Positions 45,910 through 53,808 of a stretch of 64,000 nt of DNA are shown here, piece by piece (position 1 is the first letter of the stretch; every line of letters begins with the position of its first letter). This DNA comes from Actinocatenispora comari (GTDB taxonomy: Bacteria > Actinomycetota > Actinomycetes > Mycobacteriales > Micromonosporaceae), in assembly GCF_017312725.1 (NCBI RefSeq), contig NZ_BOPO01000050.1:22653-86652 (forward strand), read 5' to 3'. Under the pieces are notes generated by a model that was given only the letters and a program-made list of their open reading frames with translations, ran no database searches and had not been told where the DNA came from. A program made the position numbers and the translations under genes.

Positions 45910-46305
45910 CCCGGTCTCCTCGCCTGGTGGCAACGCCGTACGCCGGTTCGGATCGTCGATCGCCCCAGCTGTCCGGGCGCAGGACACGTGTCGGTTCACC
46001 GTTCGGTTGCCGTGACTGTGTCCGTCGCTTGCCCAGGCGATCTTGCGCAACTCGTGACGCCGCCGCCGCGTCGTTCTGACGACGGGCGGGGAACGGCGGC
46101 AGGAGCAGCACATGGCGGCGGGGTACTGCGACGGGCGCGGATCGTCCGGGACTTCCCGTGGCACGCGCACTGGCGTGGCCGGTCGATCGTGCCGGCTACC
46201 ACGTTCCCGCAGCGGGCCGGACACCCGCAGCATCGTCCGGAACTTCCTGCACGCCGACCACCTGCTGTCCGGCAACGAGTTCTAGCCCGGTGCGACCGAC
46301 AGTCG
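45910..46305. other. 396-bp gap with no clear gene; possible degraded gene
   Basis: No frame has both a good start and consistent codon use. Two adjacent fragments on the plus strand look protein-like in different frames: IVRDFPWHAHWRGRSIVPA (about 46140-46200) and TRSIVRNFLHADHLLSGNEF followed by TAG at 46283-46285. A frameshifted remnant of a short gene is possible. GGCAGGAGCAGCACATG near 46100-46113 could have been its start. Confidence 0.3.
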
Positions 46306-46315
46306 CTAGACCGGG
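46286..46315 (-). terminator. Hairpin at the 3' end of the glutamine amidotransferase gene
   Basis: CCCGGT (46286-46291) pairs with ACCGGG (46310-46315), and GCGAC (46292-46296) with GTCGC (46302-46306), around loop CGACA with a three-base bulge. It overlaps the stop codon. Confidence 0.45.
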
Positions 46316-47136
46316 TCGGGGTGGAACTCGCGGAGGAAGTCGCGGCCCGGCTCGACCAGGCCGTAGGTCGACTCGGGCACCTCCCGCCACGCGCCGGGCA
46401 GGTCGCCGAGCGGCTCGGACACGATGATCCGGGTCTGTTCGGACAGCCGCCGGAAGTTGGCGTTGTCCGGGTACAGCTCGCGCAGCGCCTCGATCCGCCG
46501 GGAGTAGAACAGCGACCGGGACTCCCGCTGGCTGGAGTACCGGAAGATCCAGACGTGTTCGCCGTTGGAGGTGGCGACCGTCATCTGCACCGGGTTCGCG
46601 ATGCCGTGCTCGGCGGCGACCCGTTCGACGTGACCGACCATCCGGGCGACGGCGACGGGCGGGTCGTCCCGCAGCCCGTAGCTCAGCGCCAGGTAGAACA
46701 TCAGCTCTGAGTCGGTGGACCCCTCCAGGTGCGGGAACAGCTCCGGCTCGATCGCGAGTGCCAGTTCCCGCTTGATCCGGTGGAAGTCGTGGATCTCGCC
46801 GTTGTGCATCCACAGCCAGGTCCGGTACCGGAACGGGTGGCAGTTGGTCTCCTGCACGGCGGTGCCGGTGGAGGCGCGGATGTGCGCGAAGAACAGCCCG
46901 GTCTCCAGATGCTCGGACAGTTCGCGCAGGTTCCGGTCGCCCCAGGCCGGACCGATGCCGCGGAACAGGCCGGGCGGCCGCGGGCCGTCGTACCAGCCCA
47001 TCCCGAAGCCGTCGCCGTTGAGCGTGGTCGCGCCGAGCTTGGCGTGCATGCTCTGGTCGATCAGCGAGTGGTCGACCTTGTACAGCAGTTCCTCGGGCCG
47101 GATCGGTGACCCGGAGTACACCAGCCATCGGCACAT
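46306..47136 (-). CDS. Class II glutamine amidotransferase, YafJ/EgtC type
   Basis: A 276-residue Ntn hydrolase starting MCRWLVYSGSPI; Cys2 is the catalytic nucleophile after Met removal. Other marks are LNGDGFGMGWY, FFAHIRASTGTAVQETNCHPF and WLWMHNGEI for glutamine binding. No EgtB or EgtD gene is adjacent, so the ergothioneine assignment (EgtC) is not supported by context. Monocistronic, divergent from chaA. Confidence 0.88.
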   Translation of the reverse strand: MCRWLVYSGSPIRPEELLYKVDHSLIDQSMHAKLGATTLNGDGFGMGWYDGPRPPGLFRGIGPAWGDRNLRELSEHLETGLFFAHIRASTGTAVQETNCHPFRYRTWLWMHNGEIHDFHRIKRELALAIEPELFPHLEGSTDSELMFYLALSYGLRDDPPVAVARMVGHVERVAAEHGIANPVQMTVATSNGEHVWIFRYSSQRESRSLFYSRRIEALRELYPDNANFRRLSEQTRIIVSEPLGDLPGAWREVPESTYGLVEPGRDFLREFHPDPV

Positions 47137-47307
47137 GGGTTCATCATCGGCTCACGCCACCCGGTCCGGGCCGGAACGCCGCAGCGTCACCCGCTCCCCC
47201 GCGGCACGTCACGGCGCGTACCGGCTGCGGCGACGCCGCTGCCCCGCACCGTCGGACCTGGACGATTCGCCCGGCACCGGACGGGCGGTTCTGCCAGGGT
47301 TGAGCCC

Positions 47308-48393
47308 ATGCGGGTACGGGTGTCCTGGACGCTGATCGTCCCGGTACTGGCGGTCGTGGTGCTGGCGCTGTCCTGGGGCCGCCACCTGGGCCCGGTACCG
47401 GTGGCGCTGGTCGCGGTGCTGCTGGCCGGCGCGGTACTGGCGGCGGTGCAGCACGCCGAGGTCGTCGCGCACCGGGTCGGCGAGCCGTTCGGTTCGCTGG
47501 TACTGGCGGTCGCGGTCACCATCATCGAGGTGGCGCTGATCGTCACGCTCAGCATCTCCGGCGGCGCGGAGTCCGACACGCTCGCCCGGGACACCGTGTT
47601 CGCCGCCGTCATGATCACCACGAACGGGATCGTCGGGCTGGCGCTGCTGATCGGGTCGGTGCGGCGCGGGCTGGCCGAGTTCAATCCGGAGGGCAGCGGC
47701 GCCGCGCTCGCCACCGTCGCCGCACTCTCGACGCTGAGCCTGGTGTTGCCGCGGTTCACCGGGTCCTCGCCGGCCGGCGAGTTCTCCGGCCCGCAACTGG
47801 CGTTCGCCGCCGTGGCCTCGCTCGCCCTGTACGTGGTGTTCGTGCTGACGCAGACCCGGCGGCACCGGGACTTCTTCCTGCCGGTGGAGATCGCGGCGAG
47901 CAGGCCGGCCGACGAGCGGCACGCGCCCCGCCCGTCCAGCCGGCAGGCGCTCGCCAGCCTCGGTCAGCTGCTGCTCGCGCTGATCGGGGTGGTGGGGCTG
48001 GCGAAGGTGGAGTCGCCGGCGATCGAGGCCGGGGTGCGCGCGGTCGGCTTCCCCGCCTCGTTCGTCGGCGTCGTGATCGCCCTGCTGGTACTGGCGCCGG
48101 AGACGCTGTCGGCGACCCGGTCGGCGCTGCGGGCCCGGGTGCAGATCAGCCTCAACCTCGCGTACGGCTCGGCGATGGCGTCGATCGGCCTGACCATCCC
48201 GACGATGGCGCTGGCGTCGATCTGGCTGCCGAACCGGCTGGTGCTGGGGTTGGGCCCGACGCACATCGTGCTGCTCGCGCTGACCGTCGTGGTGGGCGTG
48301 CTGACGGTGGTACCGGGCCGGGTCACCCGGCTGTCCGCCAGCGTGCACCTGGTGCTGCTGGCCGCCTTCGTCTTCCTCGCCATCCGCCCCTGA
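47308..48393 (+). CDS. chaA: Ca2+(Na+)/H+ antiporter ChaA
   Basis: A 361-residue CaCA-superfamily transporter with about eleven TM helices. The two alpha repeats contain the ion-binding Glu: GEPFGSLVLAVAVTIIEVALI with ITTNGIVG, and LLVLAPETLSATRSALR with SLNLAYGSAMASIGLTIP. It exports Ca2+ or Na+/K+ in exchange for protons and would fit the osmotic-stress genes nearby. The GTG/ATG context is weak (ATG at 47308, GGTTGAG upstream). Confidence 0.9.
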   Translation: MRVRVSWTLIVPVLAVVVLALSWGRHLGPVPVALVAVLLAGAVLAAVQHAEVVAHRVGEPFGSLVLAVAVTIIEVALIVTLSISGGAESDTLARDTVFAAVMITTNGIVGLALLIGSVRRGLAEFNPEGSGAALATVAALSTLSLVLPRFTGSSPAGEFSGPQLAFAAVASLALYVVFVLTQTRRHRDFFLPVEIAASRPADERHAPRPSSRQALASLGQLLLALIGVVGLAKVESPAIEAGVRAVGFPASFVGVVIALLVLAPETLSATRSALRARVQISLNLAYGSAMASIGLTIPTMALASIWLPNRLVLGLGPTHIVLLALTVVVGVLTVVPGRVTRLSASVHLVLLAAFVFLAIRP

Positions 48394-48414
48394 CCTGCCC
48401 TGCCCCTGCCCCTG

Positions 48415-48467
48415 CACCAGCACCGGCACCGGCACCGGCACCGGCACCGGCACCGTCCATAGTGGAC
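48415..48467. repeat. Hexanucleotide microsatellite plus GTCCA-NNN-TGGAC palindrome
   Basis: Seven tandem CACCRK hexamers run from 48415 to 48456, five of them exactly CACCGG (48421-48450). GTCCATAGTGGAC follows at 48455-48467. Both lie between the convergent chaA and quinone reductase genes. The repeat is preceded by CTGCCC-type repeats. Confidence 0.85.
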
Positions 48468-48492
48468 ATCCTGGGTGCGGCCCACGGCCCGG

Positions 48493-49461
48493 TCAGGTGG
48501 TGACGACCAGCTTGCCGGTGGTGTGCTCCCGGGCGAAGTCGGCGCAGGCCCGGGCTCCGTCGGCCAGGCGGTACCGGCGCCCGATGGTGGCGCTCAACGC
48601 GCCCCCGACGGCCTGTTCCGCCACCTCGCGCATGCCGCCGAACCGGGCGTCGAGGTCCAGCACGAAGTGCAGGCGCACGTCGTCGCGGCCGAGCGACTCC
48701 GGAAGCGGCACCGGATAGGTGATGGTGAGCAACCGTCCGCCGGACCGGAGCGCGGCGGCGACGGCGGCGAGCCGGTCGCCGGGCAGTACCGCGTTGACCG
48801 CGACGTCGACGCCGGCCGGGTAGTCCGCCGGCCCGTACCCGATCACCTCGGCGGCACCGAGCGATCGCAGCAGCGCGGCGTCGGCCGGCGTACCGGTGGC
48901 CACCACCCGGGCACCGGCCGCGGCCAGCAGCGGAAGCACCGTGGTACCCACGCCGCCGGTGGCGCCGACGAGCAGGACGGTCTCGCCGGGGCGTACCTGC
49001 GCGGTGGCGAGCAGTGCCCGCGCGGTCAGGCCGACGGTGGGCAGCGCCGCCGCCTGCGCCACGTCGAGACCGGCGGGGCGGTGTGCGAGCAGCGGCGTGT
49101 CCGCCTCGAAGACCGCGTACTCGGCCAGCGTGCCGGTGCTCAGCGACCGTGCGGCGGTGCCCGCCATGGCCCGCAGCGCCCGCGGCACCGACTGGCCGAA
49201 GATCTCGTCGCCGACCCGGTACCCGGTCACTCCGGCGCCGAGCCGGCTGACGGTGCCGGCGAAGTCGTTGCCCGGTACGTGCGGGAACTCCAGCGGCGTG
49301 CTGTCCCGGAACGCGCCACCCGGCAGCACGATGTCGGCCGGGTTGACCGAGGCGGCGGCGATGCGTACCTGAAGCTGTCCCGGCCCCGGCACGGGCACCG
49401 GGACCTCGCCGACCGTGTACGTCTCGGGTGGACCGTACCCGGTCGCGACGACTGCCTTCAT
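48493..49461 (-). CDS. NADPH:quinone reductase (zinc-independent MDR family)
   Basis: A 322-residue medium-chain reductase with GAGGGGG before the ATG. Key features are the GroES-like start (MKAVVATGYGPPETYTVGEVP), ASVNPADIVLPGG, the NADPH motif LLVGATGGVGTTVLPLLAAAGA and absence of zinc-binding Cys. It reduces quinones or enones. Divergent from a TetR gene with twin operators between, so it is probably induced by a quinone-like compound. Confidence 0.9.
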   Translation of the reverse strand: MKAVVATGYGPPETYTVGEVPVPVPGPGQLQVRIAAASVNPADIVLPGGAFRDSTPLEFPHVPGNDFAGTVSRLGAGVTGYRVGDEIFGQSVPRALRAMAGTAARSLSTGTLAEYAVFEADTPLLAHRPAGLDVAQAAALPTVGLTARALLATAQVRPGETVLLVGATGGVGTTVLPLLAAAGARVVATGTPADAALLRSLGAAEVIGYGPADYPAGVDVAVNAVLPGDRLAAVAAALRSGGRLLTITYPVPLPESLGRDDVRLHFVLDLDARFGGMREVAEQAVGGALSATIGRRYRLADGARACADFAREHTTGKLVVTT

Positions 49462-49476
49462 GCGTCCCCCTCTAAA

Positions 49477-49534
49477 CGGACCGCGTGGTCATCTTTTCTC
49501 CGGGGACGCTAGCAACAAGCGGACCGCGCGGTCA
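49477..49534. promoter_or_regulatory. Twin TetR operators
   Basis: CGGACCGCGTGGTCA (49477-49491) and CGGACCGCGCGGTCA (49520-49534) are 43 bases apart. Their core GACCGC-GCGGTC is palindromic, perfect in the second copy. The second lies just upstream of a -10 (TAGCCT, 49541-49546) for the TetR gene, the first close to the reductase start. Confidence 0.8.
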
Positions 49535-49552
49535 ACTTGTTAGCCTGGCAGC

Positions 49553-50149
49553 GTGACCGACCATCGCCCGCTGCGCGCCGACGCGGCCCGCAACCGGAAG
49601 GCGCTGCTGGCGGTGGCGGCGGACGAGTTCGCCGAACGCGGCCTGGAGACCTCCGTCGCGGACATCGCCCGACGGGCCGGCGTCGGCAAGGGCACGGTGT
49701 TTCGCCACTTCGCCTCCAAGGACGAGCTGATCGCCGAGATCGTCCTGGACCGGATCACCGAGCTCAACGCGGTCGGCGAGCGGTTGCTGGCCGCCGCCGA
49801 CCCCGGCGCCGCGCTGCTGGAGTTCCTCACCGTCGCGGCCCGGCAGCGGCAGCAGCGCGACCTGTCCTTCCTGCAGGAGGCCGGCGAGCTGCGGGCCGAC
49901 GTCGTCGACTGCCGCACCCGGCTGTACGAGATCGTCGCCGCGCTGGTCGACCGCGCCCGCGCGCACGGTGCGGTACGCGACGACGTCACCGGCACCGACG
50001 TGGTCCTGCTGATGTGCGCCCCGAACCACGTCACCAGCTACCTGCCGGACGCGTCGCCGGACCTGTGGCAGCGCTACCTCGCCATCATCTTCGACGGGCT
50101 GCGGCCGGCCGGCGCGCATCCGCTGCCGCAGCCGCCGCCGACCCCCTGA
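49553..50149 (+). CDS. TetR-family regulator of the quinone reductase
   Basis: A 198-residue protein with a GTG start and no Shine-Dalgarno; TAGCCT six bases upstream indicates a leaderless message. Residues 14-55 contain the helix-turn-helix TSVADIARRAGVGKGTVFRHF. The C-terminal domain belongs to a class with DLSFLQEAGELRADVV. The two palindromes in the gap to the divergent reductase gene are almost certainly its binding sites. Confidence 0.9.
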   Translation: MTDHRPLRADAARNRKALLAVAADEFAERGLETSVADIARRAGVGKGTVFRHFASKDELIAEIVLDRITELNAVGERLLAAADPGAALLEFLTVAARQRQQRDLSFLQEAGELRADVVDCRTRLYEIVAALVDRARAHGAVRDDVTGTDVVLLMCAPNHVTSYLPDASPDLWQRYLAIIFDGLRPAGAHPLPQPPPTP

Positions 50150-50168
50150 CGCGGCCACGCGCCGCCGG

Positions 50169-50639
50169 TCAGCCGTGGCGCGCCGACCTGCGGTGCGACC
50201 GCCGCCGGGCGGCCTCGTGCGCCTGGCGCAGCAGCCGAACCGCCAGGTCATGCGTACGCGGGCCGGGATCGACGATCGACACCCAGCCCTGCGTGCGGTA
50301 GAGCGGGTGCGGGAAGACGACGTCGGTTGCGGTGCGGTCCCGCGGTGTCGCCGCCGCCCGCGGGTCCTCGCCGGTGAGCTCGACGAACGCGGCGGCGCCG
50401 ACGTGGATGTTCAGCCGCCAGCGGCCCGGCGGGTCGAGGTCGCACTCGTCGTCGTCCGGGTAGTTCTTCGTGACGATCGTGGCGTAGGGCTGCTCCCGCT
50501 GGGGCACCTGGCCGTCCGGGGCGTAGTAGAAGAAGTGATCACCCCAGGCGATCTCGGGAAAGGCGCTGCCCGCGGCCGGCGCGAGCTCCAGTACCCCGTC
50601 GAAGGCGCGGATCGTGTCGAGAAGTCGGTCCATACTCAT
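50169..50639 (-). CDS. DUF6194-family protein
   Basis: A 156-residue soluble protein. GDHFFYYAPDGQVPQREQPYATIVTKNYPDDDE, quoted here in pieces GDHFFYYAPDG and YATIVTKNYPDD, matches DUF6194, as does RWRLNIHVG. The function is unknown; the fold recalls small MmcQ/YjbR-like proteins. The ATG at 50639 or the next in-frame ATG at 50633 may be used. It is divergent from the MerR gene, 38 bases away, and may be its target. Confidence 0.8.
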   Translation of the reverse strand: MSMDRLLDTIRAFDGVLELAPAAGSAFPEIAWGDHFFYYAPDGQVPQREQPYATIVTKNYPDDDECDLDPPGRWRLNIHVGAAAFVELTGEDPRAAATPRDRTATDVVFPHPLYRTQGWVSIVDPGPRTHDLAVRLLRQAHEAARRRSHRRSARHG

Positions 50640-50642
50640 GGT

Positions 50643-50677
50643 TCGAGCATGTACTTGAAGTGCTTATGGAGGGTTCG
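50643..50677. promoter_or_regulatory. Shared DUF6194/MerR promoter region with dyad
   Basis: ACTTGAAGT (centre about 50657) is a 4-1-4 palindrome inside a wider AGCA-N11-TGCT dyad. GGAGGG at 50668-50673 serves the MerR gene. Confidence 0.4.
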
Positions 50678-51442
50678 ATGGGCGCCGCGGCGTCGATGAC
50701 CACCGCCGCGGTCGCCGCCGCGGCCGGCTGTTCCGCCCAGCAGGTACGTGACCTGGAGCGGCTGGGCGTGATCCCGCCGGCGGCCCGGTCCGGCAACGGG
50801 TACCGCCGGTTCGCCCCGGCGCACCTGGACGCCCTGCACGCCTACCGCGCACTCGCGTACGCGGTGGGCCCGGTCGAGGCGCGAGCGGCGATGCGGGCGA
50901 TCCGGCACCAACCACCGGACCAGGGTGCGGCGCTGATCTGCGGCTTCCACGCCCGGCTGAACGAGGAGCGGGCGCAGGCGCTCGCCGCCCGGCTCGCGCT
51001 GGAGTCGATCCGGGCCGAGGCGCGCACCGACGCCGAGCCCGCCGACGGCGACTCGATGACCATCACCGAACTGTCCCAGGCCCTCGGGGTACGGGCGTCC
51101 ACGCTCCGGTTCTGGGAGAAGGTGGGTCTGGTGGCGCCGGAGCGCGTCGGCACGCCCGCCGGAACGGCGCGGCGGTACCCGCTGGCCGCGATCAGGGAGG
51201 CGCGCATCACCGCGGCGCTGCGCGCCGGCGGCTACCGCATCCCCGATGTGCACACGGCGATCACGGCGGTACGCGACCTCGACGAGGTGGGCGGCTCGCT
51301 CGCCGCGCTGGACGCCCGGCTGGCGGCCGTCGCCGACCGTGCCCTCGCCCTGCTGCGGGCGGGTGAACTGCTGGCGGAGCTCATCTCGCCGGCGGGCGGG
51401 CAGCCTGGGTCGCCGGCACGCGGTCGTCGGGACCAGCCCTGA
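50678..51442 (+). CDS. MerR-family regulator with two DNA-binding domains
   Basis: A 254-residue protein; the ATG at 50678 follows GGAGGG by four bases, preferred to upstream GTG 50660 and ATG 50666. Two MerR winged-helix domains are present: residues 8-60 (AAAAGCSAQQVRDLERLGVIP, GYRRFAPAHLDAL) and 127-180 (MTITELSQALGVRASTLRFWE, ARRYPLAAIREARI). A helical linker lies between and a dimerisation helix follows the second. Usual MerR proteins have one domain and dimerise, so this one may bind as a monomeric two-headed protein or span two sites. Confidence 0.85.
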   Translation: MGAAASMTTAAVAAAAGCSAQQVRDLERLGVIPPAARSGNGYRRFAPAHLDALHAYRALAYAVGPVEARAAMRAIRHQPPDQGAALICGFHARLNEERAQALAARLALESIRAEARTDAEPADGDSMTITELSQALGVRASTLRFWEKVGLVAPERVGTPAGTARRYPLAAIREARITAALRAGGYRIPDVHTAITAVRDLDEVGGSLAALDARLAAVADRALALLRAGELLAELISPAGGQPGSPARGRRDQP

Positions 51443-51448
51443 CCGGTA

Positions 51449-51580
51449 CCGCGTCGTGACCGGCCCGACCGATGCCGCGTCGTGAACCGCCCGACCGGTG
51501 CCGCGTCGTGACCGGCGCCGCGTCGTGAACCGCCTACCGGTGCCGCGTCGCGACCGGCCGTGACCGGCGCCGCGTCGTGA
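51449..51580. repeat. Degenerate repeat array CCGCGTCGTGA
   Basis: Six copies of CCGCGTCGTGA (one with CGA) start at 51449, 51475, 51501, 51518, 51543 and 51570, spaced 17-27 bases and embedded in longer similar units (ACCGGTGCCGCGTCGTGAACCG). They fill the 187-bp gap between the convergent MerR and decarboxylase genes. Confidence 0.85.
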
Positions 51581-51629
51581 ACCGCCCGGCCCGGGATCGG
51601 CGGCAGCCAGCCTCGGACCGGGCGGCCGG

Positions 51630-52118
51630 TCACTCGCTGCCGACCGCGGCGAACGTACCCGGCTGGTACGAGCCACCGGGGTTGTGCACCATGACGTTCA
51701 TCCGGGTGGCCGCGTTGATCATCGCGATCAGGCACACCAGGGTGCCGAGCTGGTCGTCGTCGTAGTACTCGCGGGCGGCGGCCCACGTCTCGTCGGACAC
51801 GCCGTGCCGGGCGTCGCCGAGCCGAGTACCCTCCTCCGTCAGTGCCAGCGCGGCCCGTTCCGCCGCGGTGAACACCGTCGACTCCCCCCAGACGGCGACC
51901 AGGCTGATCCGTACCGGGGTCTCGCCGGCGGCCGCGGCCTCCTTGGTGTGCGCGTCGACGCACAGGCCGCAGCCGTTGATCTGACCGACCCGCAGCTGCA
52001 GCAGCTCGCGCAGCGTCTTCGGCAACGTCGACTGCTCCAGCGCCATGGCGGCGTTGGCGAAGCGCTTGAGCGCCCTGGCCGGGGTCGGGCTGGCGAACAG
52101 GTCGATTCGGGGTTCCAT
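51630..52118 (-). CDS. Carboxymuconolactone decarboxylase-family protein (AhpD-like)
   Basis: A 162-residue helical protein starting MEPRIDLFASPTPARAL; CAGGAGC precedes the ATG. The redox motif C50-x-x-C53-x-x-x-H57 in NGCGLCVDAHTKEA is that of AhpD-type peroxidases. It is divergent from an ECF41 sigma gene. ECF41 sigma factors typically sit beside such carboxymuconolactone decarboxylases, and an ECF41-type promoter is visible upstream, so it is the likely target of that sigma factor. Confidence 0.92.
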   Translation of the reverse strand: MEPRIDLFASPTPARALKRFANAAMALEQSTLPKTLRELLQLRVGQINGCGLCVDAHTKEAAAAGETPVRISLVAVWGESTVFTAAERAALALTEEGTRLGDARHGVSDETWAAAREYYDDDQLGTLVCLIAMINAATRMNVMVHNPGGSYQPGTFAAVGSE

Positions 52119-52175
52119 GGAAGCTCCTGACTCGTGTGCCGCGCGGTGTTCGCGCGGCTCGGTGACGACCATGGA

Positions 52176-52201
52176 GATGCCGCCGCAGCGGCCGGTGTGA
52201 C
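52176..52201 (-). promoter_or_regulatory. Candidate ECF41 promoter of the decarboxylase gene
   Basis: On the minus strand GTCACA (52196-52201) and CATC (52176-52179) are 16 bases apart; the ECF41 consensus as remembered is TGTCACA-N16-CGTC, one mismatch in the -10. Confidence 0.6.
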
Positions 52202-52237
52202 GGCGGTGCACTGTGACGTGCTGCACCCGCCCGGGTC

Positions 52238-52263
52238 GTCACACCGCGCCGGTCGGCGGCGTC
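52238..52263 (+). promoter_or_regulatory. Candidate ECF41 promoter of the sigma gene (autoregulation)
   Basis: GTCACA (52238-52243), 16 bases, then CGTC (52260-52263): an exact match to the core of the ECF41 consensus, 66 bases before the sigma-factor ATG. Confidence 0.65.
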
Positions 52264-52328
52264 TCGTGCACGGGCGCCGGTCCGAGGCACGGCCGGCAGC
52301 GACGGCCCGCAGACGAGGGGGACGGTCG

Positions 52329-53315
52329 ATGAACCAGCCAGACGAACGGGCCAGCGCCGATCCGGGCCGCGCGGACCCGGCCCGCACCGACCCGGCCCCG
52401 GCCGGCGGCTCCGACCGGGCGGCCCCGGCCGGCGGCGACCCGGGGCGGGCGGACCCGGCCACGGAAGCCTTCCTGGCCCACCGGAACCTGCTGTTCACCG
52501 TCGCCTACGAGATGCTCGGGTCGGCGACCGACGCCGAGGACGTGCTGCAGGAGACCTGGCTGCGCTGGATCGGCGTCGACCTCGGACCCATCCGGGACCA
52601 GCGGGCCTACCTGGTCCGCATCACCACTCGGCAGGCGCTGACCCGGCTTCGCACGCTGCGCCGGCGGCGCGAGTCCTACGTCGGCCCGTGGCTGCCGGAG
52701 CCGCTGCTGACCACGCCGGACGTGGCCGACGACGTCGAGCTGGCCGACAGCGTCTCGATGGCGATGCTGCTGGTGCTGGAGACGCTCACGCCGACCGAGC
52801 GCGCCGTGTTCGTGCTGCGGGAGGTGTTCGACCTCGGGTACGACGAGATCGCCGCCGCGGTGGACCGGACGCCGGCGACGGTGCGCCAGATCGCCCACCG
52901 GGCCCGGGCACACGTCGCGGCGCGCCGGCCGCGGGAGGTCGTCTCCGCGGCACAGAGCCGCGACGTGCTGGCGGCGTTCCACCGGGCCGTCGAGACCGGC
53001 GACCTGCAGCGGCTGCTCGACCTGCTCGCCCCGGACGTGGTACTGCTGACCGACGGTGGCGGCGTGGTGCGGGCGGCGCTGACACCGATCGTGGGCGCCG
53101 AGCGGGTGGCTCCGGTACTGGGCAACCTCACCGGCACGGCGACGCTGCGGCCGGCGTGGATCAACGGGCACCCGGCGCTGCTGGCCCGGTTCACCGACGG
53201 AACGGACGCGGCGGTGGCCGTACGGGTCGACGGCGGTCGGGTCACCGGGCTGTACGCGGTCCGCAACCCGGAGAAGCTGGCGCACCTGGACGCCGCCGCG
53301 TCGCTGCACCGTTGA
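52329..53315 (+). CDS. ECF41-family RNA polymerase sigma factor with SnoaL-like C-terminal domain
   Basis: A 328-residue sigma factor. A 45-residue disordered Asp/Pro/Ala leader precedes sigma2 (FTVAYEMLGSATDAEDVLQETWLRW) and sigma4 (LTPTERAVFVLREVFDLGYDEIAAAV). Group markers of ECF41 are present: WLPEP (121-125) in the linker, and NPEKL (313-317) near the C-terminus of the NTF2/SnoaL-like extension, which controls activity instead of an anti-sigma factor. The ATG at 52329 follows GAGGGGGACGG. Divergent partner is a carboxymuconolactone decarboxylase gene. Confidence 0.93.
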   Translation: MNQPDERASADPGRADPARTDPAPAGGSDRAAPAGGDPGRADPATEAFLAHRNLLFTVAYEMLGSATDAEDVLQETWLRWIGVDLGPIRDQRAYLVRITTRQALTRLRTLRRRRESYVGPWLPEPLLTTPDVADDVELADSVSMAMLLVLETLTPTERAVFVLREVFDLGYDEIAAAVDRTPATVRQIAHRARAHVAARRPREVVSAAQSRDVLAAFHRAVETGDLQRLLDLLAPDVVLLTDGGGVVRAALTPIVGAERVAPVLGNLTGTATLRPAWINGHPALLARFTDGTDAAVAVRVDGGRVTGLYAVRNPEKLAHLDAAASLHR

Positions 53316-53321
53316 GACGCT

Positions 53322-53338
53322 CCGGTGCGCCGCACCGG
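53322..53338. terminator. Short terminator hairpin after the ECF41 gene
   Basis: CCGGTGC (53322-53328) pairs with GCACCGG (53332-53338) around GCC, six bases after the stop. Confidence 0.5.
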
Positions 53339-53364
53339 CGGCCGACCGGCCCGGACGCCCGGCG

Positions 53365-53637
53365 TCAGAAGTCGCGCACCGGGTCGACCTGCGGCGGCCC
53401 GTCGTCCGGCAGCTCGTAGGCGACGTCCTGCGGCGGCATCGGCAGGCTCGTCGCGCCGAACGGAGAGGACGGCCCGGCGTCGTCGGCGAGCAGTTCGCTG
53501 ACCGGGCGGCCGACCGCGGCGTGCCCGGGCCGGCCCGTCTCGCCGGCCTCGCCGAACGCCGGATCCACCCCGTACGGAATGGGCCGGCCGGGGTCGGTGT
53601 CGGGCCGGCGATCCGGCCGCTTCCGAGACTGCGCCAC
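53365..53637 (-). CDS. Small disordered hypothetical protein, 90 aa
   Basis: GTG at 53637 follows GGAGGTGA by five bases, an excellent ribosome-binding site, and is preferred to the ATG at 53688. The 90-residue product is Pro/Asp/Gly-rich and probably disordered, with short acidic patches (ELLADDAG, YELPDDGPP). It has no TM segment or signal peptide. Its function is unknown; third-position GC agrees with coding. Confidence 0.6.
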   Translation of the reverse strand: MAQSRKRPDRRPDTDPGRPIPYGVDPAFGEAGETGRPGHAAVGRPVSELLADDAGPSSPFGATSLPMPPQDVAYELPDDGPPQVDPVRDF

Positions 53638-53808
53638 CGCACTCACCTCCGGGCGCCGGGCGAGGTCCGCGTGGTCAGTGTCTCGCATCTCGCCCCGGGC
53701 CGGCCATCGGTCGGGCCCGAAGCGACCCCGATCGGGCGAACGACCGCCCGGTTTGCCGGCGATCGCCCGCCCGGCGAGACCGGCCGGCCCGCAGTGCGGG
53801 AACGCGGG

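Noticed and set aside
46306..47136. EgtC of ergothioneine synthesis
   Set aside because: No EgtA, EgtB, EgtD or EgtE gene is adjacent, so only the general amidotransferase class is supported.
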